This document shows, piece after piece, positions 54,485 to 61,706 of a stretch of DNA of 61,706 bases; position 1 is the stretch's first letter; every line of letters starts with the position of its first letter. The translations under genes and the position numbers were made by a program. The notes beneath the pieces were generated by a model that saw nothing but the letters and a program-made list of their open reading frames with translations, did no database searches and was not told where the DNA came from. Where the stretch lies: positions 1 through 61,706 of the forward strand of contig NZ_LDTE01000124.1 in the NCBI RefSeq assembly GCF_001476905.1. Direction: 5' to 3'. This DNA is from Sphingomonas sanguinis (GTDB taxonomy: Bacteria > Pseudomonadota > Alphaproteobacteria > Sphingomonadales > Sphingomonadaceae).

Positions 54485-56089
54485 TCAAATGTTGATGGTC
54501 TTGGGCTTTTCGCGGCGCAACCATAGCGCCACGAGCATCCGGGTGAAGGTGACGGCGGTGAACACGCTGGTCACGATGCCGATCAGCAGCACGACCGCGA
54601 AACCCTTGACCGGGCCCGAGCCGAGCACGAGCATGATGATGCCCGAGATCGCGTGGGTGACGTTCGCCTCGAAGATCGTGCGGCTGGCCTCCTTGTAGCC
54701 CAGCTCGACCGACTGGACGACGCTTCGTCCCCGTCTGCGTTCCTCGCGGATACGCTCGTTGATCAGCACGTTGGCGTCGACCGCGGTGCCGATGGTCAGG
54801 ATGAAGCCCGCAATGCCGGGCAGGGTCAGTGTCGCCTTGATCATCGCCATGACGGCCAGGATGACCAGCACGTTGATGACCACCGCCAGGTTCGCATACA
54901 TGCCGAACCGGCCATAGGTGACCGCCATGAATACGATCACCGCGACCGCCGCGATCGCCGAGGCCAGGATGCCCGCGCGGATCGAGTCGGCGCCCAGGTC
55001 GGGGCCGACGGTGCGTTCCTCGATGACCTTCAGGTCGATCGGCAGCTTGCCTGAGCGCAGCGCGATGGCGAGTTCGTTAGCCGACTGGGCGGTGAAGTTG
55101 CCGTTGATGACGCCGCGACCGCCCAGGATCGGGGTTTCGATGTTCGGGGCCGAAATCACCTTGTTGTCGAGGATGATCGCGAAGGGCTTGCCGACATTCT
55201 CCTGGGTGATGCGCGCGAACTTGCGGCCACCCTGTCCGTCGAAGGTGAAGGCGACCTGTGCCGCATTGGTCTGCTGGTCGAAGGTCTGCTGCGCGTCGAT
55301 CAGCTGGTCGCCGGAAATGACGACCGGACGCTTCACCGCGATCACCGGAATGCCCAGCGGATTGCCCGGATAGGGCAGGACCTGGCTACCGGCGGGGGCA
55401 TTGCCCTTCAGCAGGTCGGCCGGGTTCGCGGTGGTGTCGACCAGCTTGAATTCCAGCTTGGCGGTCTTGCCGAGCAGATCCTTCAGCGCCTGCGGATTCT
55501 GGAGGCCGGGCACCTGCACGACGATACGGTTGGTACCCTGCTGCAGGATGGTGGGCTCCTTGGTGCCCAGTTCGTCGATACGGCGACGCACGACCTCGGT
55601 CGCGGTCTTCATCGCGGTGTCGATCGCCTGGGTCAGGCCCGCCTGGGTCGGCTTCAACACGAAGCGCGAGGTGTCGACGACCGAGATGTCCCATTCGCGC
55701 TGGCCGGTCAGGCCCGCACCGCCGCCGGTGATCGACAGCAGCCGCTCGCGGGCCGCATCGACCTGCGACGGATCGCGCAGCATGAAGCTGAGCTGGCCGC
55801 CCCGGACCGAGATGTCACCGATGTCGATGCGCGGATTGCCGCGCCGCATCTCGGCCGCGACCTGGTCGCGCATCGTCTCCAGCCGCGAATTGGCGAGATC
55901 ATCGGTATCCGCTTCCAGCAGCAGATAGCTGCCGCCCGCCAGGTCCAGGCCCTTGCTGACGCGCGGATGGGGGATCGCCCCCCATGTGTCCGTCATGCTC
56001 TCGGGCAGGAAGCTCGGGATCGCCAGCAGGCACAGGGCCGCCAGAAACGCGACGATGGAAGCGACCTTCCAGCGGGGGAAATCCAGCAT
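54485..56089 (-). CDS. secD: Protein translocase subunit SecD
   Basis: This 534-residue protein has an N-terminal membrane helix, a large periplasmic domain (P1 head and base) and five C-terminal helices with GTAVDANVLINERIREE. The GLDLAGGSYLLL segment near the start is typical. It functions with SecF and YajC at the inner membrane. The start at 56089 is 4 bases from the yajC stop. The periplasmic domain is somewhat shorter than in E. coli. Confidence 0.97.
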   Translation of the reverse strand: MLDFPRWKVASIVAFLAALCLLAIPSFLPESMTDTWGAIPHPRVSKGLDLAGGSYLLLEADTDDLANSRLETMRDQVAAEMRRGNPRIDIGDISVRGGQLSFMLRDPSQVDAARERLLSITGGGAGLTGQREWDISVVDTSRFVLKPTQAGLTQAIDTAMKTATEVVRRRIDELGTKEPTILQQGTNRIVVQVPGLQNPQALKDLLGKTAKLEFKLVDTTANPADLLKGNAPAGSQVLPYPGNPLGIPVIAVKRPVVISGDQLIDAQQTFDQQTNAAQVAFTFDGQGGRKFARITQENVGKPFAIILDNKVISAPNIETPILGGRGVINGNFTAQSANELAIALRSGKLPIDLKVIEERTVGPDLGADSIRAGILASAIAAVAVIVFMAVTYGRFGMYANLAVVINVLVILAVMAMIKATLTLPGIAGFILTIGTAVDANVLINERIREERRRGRSVVQSVELGYKEASRTIFEANVTHAISGIIMLVLGSGPVKGFAVVLLIGIVTSVFTAVTFTRMLVALWLRREKPKTINI

Positions 56090-56093
56090 GGGA

Positions 56094-56426
56094 TCAGTCG
56101 TTCGCGGGCTTGGCGGTGGGGTCGATGACGTCGGTCAGCGTCGCCTTGACCACACGAACGCGGACGTTCGGGGCGATCTCGACCTCGACCAACTGGTCCT
56201 CGACGCGGGTCACCTTGCCGACGATGCCGCCCGCCGTGGTGACCTGATCGCCCTTCTTGACCGCCTCGATCGACGCCTGCAGCGTCTTCATGCGGCGCTG
56301 TTGCGGGCGGATCATCAGGAAATAGAAGACGACGAAAACGAGGAGCAGCGGCGCGAGGCTCAGGAACGAGGCGGCTCCGCTGGATGCGGCCCCGGAAGCG
56401 GCCTGGGCGGTGAAGGGAATGAACAT
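56094..56426 (-). CDS. yajC: Sec translocon accessory protein YajC
   Basis: This 110-residue protein has one membrane helix (FLSLAPLLLVFVVFYFLMI) followed by the YajC cytoplasmic domain: RPQQRRMKTLQ, GDQVTTAGGIVGKV. The ATG at 56426 gives MFIPFTAQA; the upstream 36-codon extension is Arg-rich and not like coding. It starts the yajC-secD-secF-Mth938 operon, typical of sphingomonads. It is divergent from the tRNA gene. Confidence 0.95.
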   Translation of the reverse strand: MFIPFTAQAASGAASSGAASFLSLAPLLLVFVVFYFLMIRPQQRRMKTLQASIEAVKKGDQVTTAGGIVGKVTRVEDQLVEVEIAPNVRVRVVKATLTDVIDPTAKPAND

Positions 56427-56618
56427 TCGGACCCGTCTATGCTGAATGGGCACGGGCACCGGTCGACCGATGACGATCGACAAGCCCCCATGTCGGATAG
56501 CCTGCCCGCTACCATCGCAGGCGGACAGGCGCAATGGAGACGCCGATGTGGGGTGCCGACTATCTGCACATCAAGGCTTGCATGTCCCGAACAACCCGCC
56601 TAAAGGCCGCCGCTCGGT

Positions 56619-56695
56619 CGGGGCGTAGCGCAGCCTGGTAGCGCATCACACTGGGGGTGTGGGGGTCGCAGGTTCGAATCCTGTCGCCCCGACCA
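56619..56695 (+). tRNA. tRNA-Pro (anticodon GGG)
   Basis: This 77-base cloverleaf has a 7-pair acceptor stem (CGGGGCG with CGCCCCG), a D arm of GCGC/GCGC, an anticodon stem TCACA/TGTGG with loop CTGGGGG (anticodon GGG at the middle), a T arm GCAGG/CCTGT with loop TTCGAAT, and an encoded CCA. It reads proline codon CCC. An intrinsic terminator follows 31 bases later. Confidence 0.96.
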
Positions 56696-56726
56696 ATCTT
56701 CTACTGACATCGGTGGTAAGGCGACG

Positions 56727-56750
56727 AAGCGGGCGAAAGCCCGCTTTTTT
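56727..56750 (+). terminator. Intrinsic terminator after tRNA-Pro
   Basis: AAGCGGGC and GCCCGCTT pair across a GAAA loop, followed by T run (TTTTTT counting stem ends). A classic rho-independent terminator. Confidence 0.9.
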
Positions 56751-56831
56751 CGTTCCTGGCGTATTCTGCTTTCACCGTGGAGTGAAGCGCGGGAGGTTTG
56801 GCTTCATGGCGGACCAAAGCGATCCAAGCTG

Positions 56832-56864
56832 AATGGCGGCTATTTTGGGTGGAAAGCGGACATT
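56832..56864. repeat. Dyad repeat upstream of the DUF5063-like gene
   Basis: AATGGCGGCT (56832-56841) and AGCGGACATT (56855-56864) form an imperfect inverted pair, two mismatches. The right arm is in a 16-base block (from 56847) that is repeated with one mismatch at 57356. Confidence 0.6.
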
Positions 56865-56897
56865 GAGATGACTGCGCCTGCGTGCGAGCATGTGTGC

Positions 56898-57344
56898 ATG
56901 AACCGTTCGCAAGCCATCGCTGCCGCTGAGCATTTTTTGGCGACTGTCTGGGGTGAAAAACTTCCCAGCGATGAAGCCTTGCTCAGCGCGTTGGATCGGC
57001 TTGTCGCCGCTTACCATGAGACGCCACATGGCGATGCCACAGACGCCGAGATCGATGCGCCGCGACAGGATGGCCCGTCCCTCTACAAGCAAGTGGCCGA
57101 ACGCTTCCCGGCTTACGGGTATTATCCCGTAGCCGACCCAACCAAATCGCTTGATGACGCGCTCATGACGGCGGACGCCATCGATGATCTAGCCGACCTA
57201 ACGCTCGATATGCGCGAAGTGCTTTGGTTTGCAGAGAATGTGAGCATTGATGACGCTCACTTCGCCTTTCGGCTTCATCACTTTCACTGGGGACAGCACG
57301 CAAGAGAGCTTGCCATATTTCTGTGTGGACGACTCTGGGGGTGA
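56898..57344 (+). CDS. DUF5063-like hypothetical protein
   Basis: This 148-residue, acidic, soluble protein begins MNRSQAIAAAEHFLATVW and ends HFHWGQHARELAIFLCGRLWG. The helical layout and the D-rich middle resemble DUF5063 proteins, which have no known function. The ATG at 56898 is a guess; an ATG at 56868 adds ten residues. Codon use is less GC-biased than in the flanking genes, and repeat copies lie on both sides, so this small patch after the tRNA may be acquired. Confidence 0.65.
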   Translation: MNRSQAIAAAEHFLATVWGEKLPSDEALLSALDRLVAAYHETPHGDATDAEIDAPRQDGPSLYKQVAERFPAYGYYPVADPTKSLDDALMTADAIDDLADLTLDMREVLWFAENVSIDDAHFAFRLHHFHWGQHARELAIFLCGRLWG

Positions 57345-57371
57345 ATGTCTGCTGTGGGTGAAAAGCGGACA
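57344..57371. repeat. Dyad repeat downstream of the DUF5063-like gene
   Basis: AATGTCTGCT (57344-57353) faces AGCGGACA (57364-57371), one mismatch. The block 57356-57371 matches 56847-56862 at 15 of 16 bases. It separates the two convergent small genes. Confidence 0.6.
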
Positions 57372-57382
57372 CGCATAAACGA

Positions 57383-57604
57383 CTATACCGAGCCAAGCAC
57401 GTCACCAATGAAGCCGGTGAAACCGAGGACCAAGACCGTTAGGGTGGCAGGAACGATCCACGCCCAAAGCCACACTAGGCGTCGCATGCCGTTCTTCCGA
57501 GCGCGCCATAGGGCGAGCGCATAGATGGGCGACCAAAGGATCAGCGCCGGAAGCCAGAATACCAGCAGTATGATCGGAGTAAGGGTGATCGCGAGCCACA
57601 GCAC
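57383..57604 (-). CDS. Small two-helix membrane protein
   Basis: This 73-residue product has two strong hydrophobic helices (residues 2-21 and 43-66) joined by a basic loop (WRARKNGMRR). It starts with GTG at 57604, without a clear ribosome site. I do not recognise a family. It is convergent with the DUF5063-like gene. Low G+C for the window and its short length make it less certain. Confidence 0.5.
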   Translation of the reverse strand: MLWLAITLTPIILLVFWLPALILWSPIYALALWRARKNGMRRLVWLWAWIVPATLTVLVLGFTGFIGDVLGSV

Positions 57605-57658
57605 GACATTAGTGTACCTACGCTTGGGGCATCCGCAACTGGGCGAAAGCCGCCGCCT

Positions 57659-58231
57659 CTACCGTACTGTCATCCCCGCCGCCGCAACCTGCGACAACAG
57701 GTTCGCCCTCACCGCATCCGAGACCGGCGGCAAGGGCCGTGCTGCCTTGCCATGGCGCAGGCGTTCGCGGTCCTTTTCGTCCGGCTCGACGACCCGTACC
57801 CGCACCGCTGCCTTGCCGACCGCGCGCAGGCCCAGTTGCTCCGCGGCACCGCGCGACAGGTCGATGATCCTCGACGATCCCGCAAAAGGCCCGCGATCGT
57901 TGACCCGGACGATGATCCGCCGCCCGGTGTCGAGCGCCGTCACCTCGACATAGCTGGGCAGGGGCAAGGTGGTATGCGCCGCCGTCGCCCAGCCGGGGCG
58001 AAAGCGTTCGCCGTTCGCGGTGCGCTTGCCCGATTCGCTGCCATACCAGCTGGCATAGCCCAGCATGTCATAGGTTGCGTCCTCGGCGGGGACATAGGTG
58101 ATGCCGCGGACCGTATAGGGCTTGCCGATCCGCACCGGATAGTCGCTGACCGGCCGGTAATTCCCGCCCGAACAGGCGGCGAGCAGGGCCGCCGCTGCCG
58201 GGGTCCATCGGCGCATCGCTTTCCAAACCAT
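57659..58231 (-). CDS. rlpA: RlpA-like septal-ring lytic transglycosylase family lipoprotein
   Basis: This 190-residue lipoprotein (signal ending LLAAC) has a double-psi beta-barrel domain with GYASWYG, the catalytic-type VRVNDRGPF, and DLSRGAAEQLGL. RlpA cleaves naked glycan strands at the septum in Pseudomonas. The protein has no C-terminal SPOR domain, so septal targeting is not evident. Start ATG 58231 (or 58216). It lies on the minus strand, divergent from the B12 block. Confidence 0.9.
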   Translation of the reverse strand: MVWKAMRRWTPAAAALLAACSGGNYRPVSDYPVRIGKPYTVRGITYVPAEDATYDMLGYASWYGSESGKRTANGERFRPGWATAAHTTLPLPSYVEVTALDTGRRIIVRVNDRGPFAGSSRIIDLSRGAAEQLGLRAVGKAAVRVRVVEPDEKDRERLRHGKAARPLPPVSDAVRANLLSQVAAAGMTVR

Positions 58232-58334
58232 GACGCCCGATTAGGCCGCGCGGCGCGCGCGATAAAGCGGTTTGCGCCTCGATTGGCCGCATAGTAGCGT
58301 GCGGGCAGGGCGGGCTTTCAGCCGGTCCGATCAA

Positions 58335-58513
58335 TCGCATCGGTGCCCCCTTGGGGCTGAAAACGGGAATGGGGTGCAAGGCCCCGGCTGTCCCTGCAAC
58401 TGTAAGCGGTGAGCGAGCGATGCTGGTCCATCAGGACGGCCACTGGAGACATGCTCCGGGAAGGCTGCATCGCATTCGCTTCGACCCGCGAGCCAGGAGA
58501 CCTGCCGATGCGA
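58335..58513 (+). promoter_or_regulatory. Cobalamin riboswitch 1, upstream of the NiCoT gene
   Basis: The closing stem P1 is 9 perfect pairs (58335-58343 with 58505-58513). Class-defining blocks are present in order: GGTGCCCCC, GGGAATGGGGTGCAA, the B12 box region GCTGTCCCTGCAACTGTAAG, GCCACTGG, CCGGGAAGG and GCGAGCCAGGAGACCTGCC. It lies about 180 bases before the transporter ATG. A GTCGCTC/GAGCGAC pair (58514-58578) follows and may be part of the expression platform. Confidence 0.95.
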
Positions 58514-58695
58514 GTCGCTCTTGCCGCGATCCAGGGGATGGTCATGGCTAGGATATATTGTATCATGCGAGCGACGCCATGGGGCGACCTGAATCGGAAC
58601 CCGGCCCGGCGTGCGCCCGCCGAAGCTGGGGAACCGCCGCGACAGCGGAAAGGTCTGCCCGAGTCGCAACGGCGCCCTAAAAGCGTGATCCGTCC

Positions 58696-59751
58696 ATGTC
58701 CGAAGTTTCCGCCCGACCATCGTTGAAGCGCCGCGTCACCCTGCTGATGGGGGCGCTGGTCGTCATCAATATCGCCGTCTGGGGTTGGGCGCTGAGCGTC
58801 TTTGCGGGCAACAGCCTGATGCTGGGCACCGCTTTGCTCGCCTATAGCCTGGGGCTGCGTCATGCGGTCGATGCCGATCATATCGCCGCCATTGACAATG
58901 TGACCCGCAAGCTGATGCAGGACGGGCAGCGCCCGATCGCGGTCGGCCTGTGGTTTGCGCTCGGCCATTCCGCCATCGTGCTGATCGCGGCGACGACGGT
59001 CGCGCTCGCCGCCAGCACGCTGTCCGACTTCGAGGCGTTTGGGCAGAGCGGTGGCACGATCGCGACCATCGTCTCGGCCAGCTTCCTGTTCGCCATCGCG
59101 ATCATGAACCTGATCATCCTGCGCGATGTCTGGACCCGTTTCCGCCGTGTCGCGCGCGGCGAGCCGATGGCGGAGGCCGATGCCGACATGCTGTTTTCGG
59201 GGCAGGGGCCTTTGTCACGGCTGTTCCGGCCGCTGTTTCGCCTGATCCGGCGCAGCTGGCATATGGCGCCGCTCGGGTTCCTGTTCGGGCTGGGCTTCGA
59301 CACCGCGACCGAGGTGGCGATCCTTGGCCTGTCGGGCTCGCACGCGGCGGACGGCGTGTCGCTCGCGACGATCCTGGTGTTCCCGGTGCTGTTCGCGGTC
59401 GGCATGGCGCTGATCGATACCGCCGACGGGCTGGTGATGCTCGGCGCTTACGAATGGGCCTTCGTCCATCCGCTGCGCAAACTCTATTATAATATGACGA
59501 TCACCCTCGTCTCCGCGCTGGTCGCGCTGGTGATCGGCGGCATCCAGGCGACCGCGCTGCTGGCCGAGCGGTTCGGCTGGACGGCGGGGCCGTTCCGCTA
59601 TGCAGCGGCGCTGTCCGAACATTTCAACGTGCTGGGCTTCGCCATCGTCGGGCTGTTCGTCCTTTGCTGGGGCGCAAGCTTCCTCCTTTATCGCTGGCGC
59701 GGCTTCGCGGCGATGGAGGCGCGAATTGCCAAGCCCGGCGCGGCGGGATAA
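58696..59751 (+). CDS. NiCoT family nickel/cobalt transporter
   Basis: This 351-residue protein has eight predicted helices and the NiCoT signature RHAVDADHIAAIDNVTRK, with GLGFDTATEV and a late HPLRKLYYN. It imports Ni2+ or Co2+. Control by a cobalamin riboswitch and the cobW-cobN neighbourhood indicate cobalt for B12 synthesis. Start ATG 58696 is well placed. A hairpin follows the stop. Length is typical of the HoxN/NixA type. Confidence 0.95.
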   Translation: MSEVSARPSLKRRVTLLMGALVVINIAVWGWALSVFAGNSLMLGTALLAYSLGLRHAVDADHIAAIDNVTRKLMQDGQRPIAVGLWFALGHSAIVLIAATTVALAASTLSDFEAFGQSGGTIATIVSASFLFAIAIMNLIILRDVWTRFRRVARGEPMAEADADMLFSGQGPLSRLFRPLFRLIRRSWHMAPLGFLFGLGFDTATEVAILGLSGSHAADGVSLATILVFPVLFAVGMALIDTADGLVMLGAYEWAFVHPLRKLYYNMTITLVSALVALVIGGIQATALLAERFGWTAGPFRYAAALSEHFNVLGFAIVGLFVLCWGASFLLYRWRGFAAMEARIAKPGAAG

Positions 59752-59761
59752 ATGCCGCGCA

Positions 59762-59781
59762 TCGGGGGCGAAATCCCCCGA
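59762..59781 (+). terminator. Hairpin after the NiCoT gene
   Basis: TCGGGGG and CCCCCGA pair across a 6-base loop 10 bases after the transporter stop, with no T run. It precedes the second riboswitch and may end the first transcript. Confidence 0.45.
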
Positions 59782-59786
59782 AGATC

Positions 59787-59960
59787 GCGCCGGTGCCCGC
59801 AAGGGCTTTAACGGGAATGGGGTGCAAATCCCCGGCTGTCCCTGCAACTGTAAGCGGTGAGCGAGCGATGCTGGTGCTCCGATGAGGGCACGGCCACTGG
59901 AGTGATCCGGGAAGGCGCATCCCTTCGCTTTGACCCGCGAGCCAGGAGACCTGCCGGCGT
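59787..59960 (+). promoter_or_regulatory. Cobalamin riboswitch 2, upstream of cobW
   Basis: Closing stem P1 pairs 59788-59793 with 59954-59959. The conserved blocks are the same as in riboswitch 1, and the stretch from the B12 box through the following variable stem is identical over more than 40 bases. After it, a GTCGCTC/GAGCGAC pair recurs, and the cobW ATG is about 190 bases downstream. Confidence 0.95.
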
Positions 59961-60153
59961 CATGGTCGCTCTTGCCTGGACCCAGGGGGTGGTCGGGGCA
60001 CGGTTCTCCGTCGGAGAGCGACGAAGCCATGCGGCCGGGGCCGCATCGGTCGCCGGTTCAGCGGGGTGGACGCATGTCGCGCGCCCGTTCGTCACCGCTC
60101 CGGCGATCGGCCCCGCGTCTGCGCTCGCTCGTCCGGCGCGTCGGAGAAACATC

Positions 60154-61191
60154 ATGCGTGACCTCTCCAAGGTCCCCGTCACCATCGTCACCGGCTTTCT
60201 GGGCGCGGGGAAAACCACGCTCATCAGCCATCTGATCCGCAATGCGGGTGGCCGTCGCCTGGCGGTGGTGGTCAACGAATTCGGCACTTTGGGCGTCGAC
60301 GGCGACATCCTCCAGTCTTGCGCCATTCCCGATTGCCCGGCGGAGAATATCGTCGAGCTGGCCAATGGCTGCATCTGCTGCACCGTCGCCGACGACTTCA
60401 TCCCCACGGTCGAAAAGCTGCTGGCGATGGAGCCGCGCCCCGATCACATCCTGATCGAGACGTCGGGCCTGGCGCTGCCCAAGCCGCTGTTGAAGGCGTT
60501 CGACTGGCCCGCCATCCGTTCGCGAATCACCGTCGACGGCGTGGTCGCGCTGGCCGATGCCGAAGCGGTCGCGGCGGGCCGCTTCGCCCCAGATCTCGAC
60601 GCGGTCGAGGCCCAGCGCGCCGCCGATCCCAGCCTGGACCATGAAACCCCGCTGTCCGAAGTGTTTGAGGACCAGCTCGCCTGTGCCGATATCGTGCTGC
60701 TGACCAAGGCGGACCTCGCCGGGCCGGAGGGTGTCGCCAAGGCGCGCGCGATCATCGCCGCCGAGGCGCCGCGCCCCTTGCCGATGGTCGAAGCGGTCGA
60801 CGGCATCGTCTCCGCCGAGATCGTGCTGGGCCTGGAAGCCGCCGCCGAGGACGACATCGCTGCGCGCCCCTCGCACCATGACGGCGCGGACGATCACGAG
60901 CATGACGATTTCGACAGCATCTCGGTGATGCTGGGCGAGGTGGACAGCCCCGAGGCGATCGCCGCGCGGATCGTCACGCTGGCCGAGCAGCAGGATATCC
61001 TGCGCGTAAAGGGCTATGCCGCAGTCGCGGGCAAGCCGATGCGGCTGCTGGTCCAGGCGGTCGGCCGCCGGGTCCGCACGACCTATGACCGCCCTTGGGG
61101 CGCGGGCGAGCCGCGCGGCACGCAGCTGGTCGTCATCGCCGAGCATGACCGGATCGACCGTCCCGCGATCGAGGCCGTGCTGAAGGGCTAA
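60154..61191 (+). CDS. cobW: CobW family GTPase (cobalamin synthesis metal chaperone)
   Basis: This 345-residue protein of the COG0523 G3E GTPase family has Walker A GFLGAGKTTLI, the metal-binding CXCC motif in NGCICCTV, and a His/Asp-rich stretch (HHDGADDHEHDD, about residues 245-256) that could bind Co2+ or Zn2+. In B12 synthesis CobW supplies cobalt to cobaltochelatase. The ATG at 60154 has a GGAGA site. It follows riboswitch 2 and precedes cobN by 5 bases. Confidence 0.95.
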   Translation: MRDLSKVPVTIVTGFLGAGKTTLISHLIRNAGGRRLAVVVNEFGTLGVDGDILQSCAIPDCPAENIVELANGCICCTVADDFIPTVEKLLAMEPRPDHILIETSGLALPKPLLKAFDWPAIRSRITVDGVVALADAEAVAAGRFAPDLDAVEAQRAADPSLDHETPLSEVFEDQLACADIVLLTKADLAGPEGVAKARAIIAAEAPRPLPMVEAVDGIVSAEIVLGLEAAAEDDIAARPSHHDGADDHEHDDFDSISVMLGEVDSPEAIAARIVTLAEQQDILRVKGYAAVAGKPMRLLVQAVGRRVRTTYDRPWGAGEPRGTQLVVIAEHDRIDRPAIEAVLKG

Positions 61192-61196
61192 GGCCG

Positions 61197-61706
61197 GTGC
61201 ATCTCGTCTTTCGCGAGAGCCATGGGCTGGAGGAACAGGCGGTTCCGCAGGATCTGGGGCAGCGCCCCGGTGACGTGGTCGTGCTGTCCTTCTCCGACAG
61301 CGACCTCAGCGCCTTTGCGGCGGGCTGGCGGGCGGGGGGATTCCCCTGGTCGTTGCGGCTCGCCAATCTGGCGGCGCTGGTCCATCCGCTGTCGGTCGAC
61401 ACCTATGTCGAGCAGACTTTGGTGCATGCGAAGGCGATCCTGATCCGGCTGATCGGCGGGGCGGCCTATTGGGAATACGGCCTGCGCGAGGTCGAGCGGC
61501 TGGCGCGGGAGAAGGGCATCGCGCTGGCGGTGCTGGCGGCGGATGGGCGTGAGGACCGGCGGCTGATGGTGGCGTCGACCGTGGGCGATGACATGGTGCG
61601 GCGGTTGACGGCGCTGTGCGACGTAGGTGGTGCGCAGGCGGCGGCGATGGCGTTAGGGGAGTTGGCGCGGGCCGCCTCGCCTGTGACTCTTGCCCCTCCC
61701 CAACCC
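61197..61706 (+). CDS. cobN: Cobaltochelatase subunit CobN, 5' part
   Basis: Only the first 170 codons of this large gene (typically about 1,100-1,250 residues) are in the window. The N-terminus reads VHLVFRESHGLEEQAV with VVLSFSDSDLSAF and LRLANLAALVHPLSVDTY, a pattern of the CobN N-terminal region. The GTG at 61197 overlaps the end of the previous unit by a 5-base gap to cobW. The frame stays open to the last base. CobN binds the corrin and is the large subunit of the ATP-dependent aerobic cobalt chelatase. Confidence 0.92.
   Translation, partial: MHLVFRESHGLEEQAVPQDLGQRPGDVVVLSFSDSDLSAFAAGWRAGGFPWSLRLANLAALVHPLSVDTYVEQTLVHAKAILIRLIGGAAYWEYGLREVERLAREKGIALAVLAADGREDRRLMVASTVGDDMVRRLTALCDVGGAQAAAMALGELARAASPVTLAPPQP

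Noticed and set aside
56619..57604. Integrated phage or genomic island behind tRNA-Pro
   Set aside because: No integrase and no repeat of the tRNA 3' end are visible, and the patch is under 1 kb.

Overview
The window looks like chromosomal DNA of a GC-rich alphaproteobacterium, most likely a Sphingomonas-type member of the Sphingomonadales. The reasons are a GcrA cell-cycle regulator, an F0 ATP synthase operon with split b' and b subunits and no F1 genes beside it, a TonB-dependent receptor, aerobic-type cobalamin genes (CobW, CobN), and strong G/C third-position bias. The assignment is inferred from gene content; no rRNA or marker search was possible. Most genes are core housekeeping genes. 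There is no phage, insertion sequence or CRISPR array.

Layout. 1-6244: a broken Gly/Tyr-rich gene, then minus-strand genes for a MaoC hydratase, a lipoprotein phosphodiesterase, a BLUF photoreceptor, YchF, a small membrane protein, a 2OG-Fe oxygenase, Pth and RadC. 6339-10158: a ydbH-ynbE-ydbL operon for an inner-to-outer-membrane lipid bridge. 10512-13176: atpI-atpB-atpE-atpF'-atpF. 13324-13735: a Gdx/SugE-like exporter with a candidate guanidine-II riboswitch. 13968-18918: uvrC, a zincin/lipoprotein pair of different composition, recO and leuB. 18924-21272: two convergent glycosyltransferases. 21433-27738: a soluble chemoreceptor, a GH35 beta-galactosidase, a small lipoprotein, metZ, apaG and a LysR regulator. 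27996-35269: a TM2 protein, hslO, argF, argD, a lipoprotein, parE and an outer-membrane barrel. 35474-43347: gcrA, an ABC permease, queC-queE, a LytTR two-component pair and a TonB-dependent receptor. 43652-53112: ligA, recN, bamD, manA, an S41 protease and a GT4 glycosyltransferase. 53094-58231: Mth938-like gene, secF, secD, yajC, tRNA-Pro, a small accessory patch and rlpA. 58335-61706: a cobalamin riboswitch and NiCoT transporter, then a second riboswitch, cobW and the start of cobN.

Systems. The last block is a coherent B12 regulon: cobalt uptake, a metal-handling GTPase and the cobaltochelatase large subunit, controlled by two near-duplicate riboswitches. YajC-SecD-SecF, BamD and YdbH/YnbE/YdbL all serve envelope biogenesis. 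ArgD and ArgF are arginine biosynthesis, MetZ methionine, LeuB leucine, and QueC/QueE queuosine.

The most unusual non-coding feature is a family of 116-122 bp intergenic elements. They have about 22 bp inverted ends and internal hairpins whose sequences differ but whose pairing is kept. There are three close copies (13741, 24795, 38617), two relatives (10165, 47986) and an unrelated inverted pair (27762). I found no clearly new multigene system. The best leads are this repeat family, the guanidine-II candidate, the zincin/lipoprotein pair and the duplicated riboswitches.
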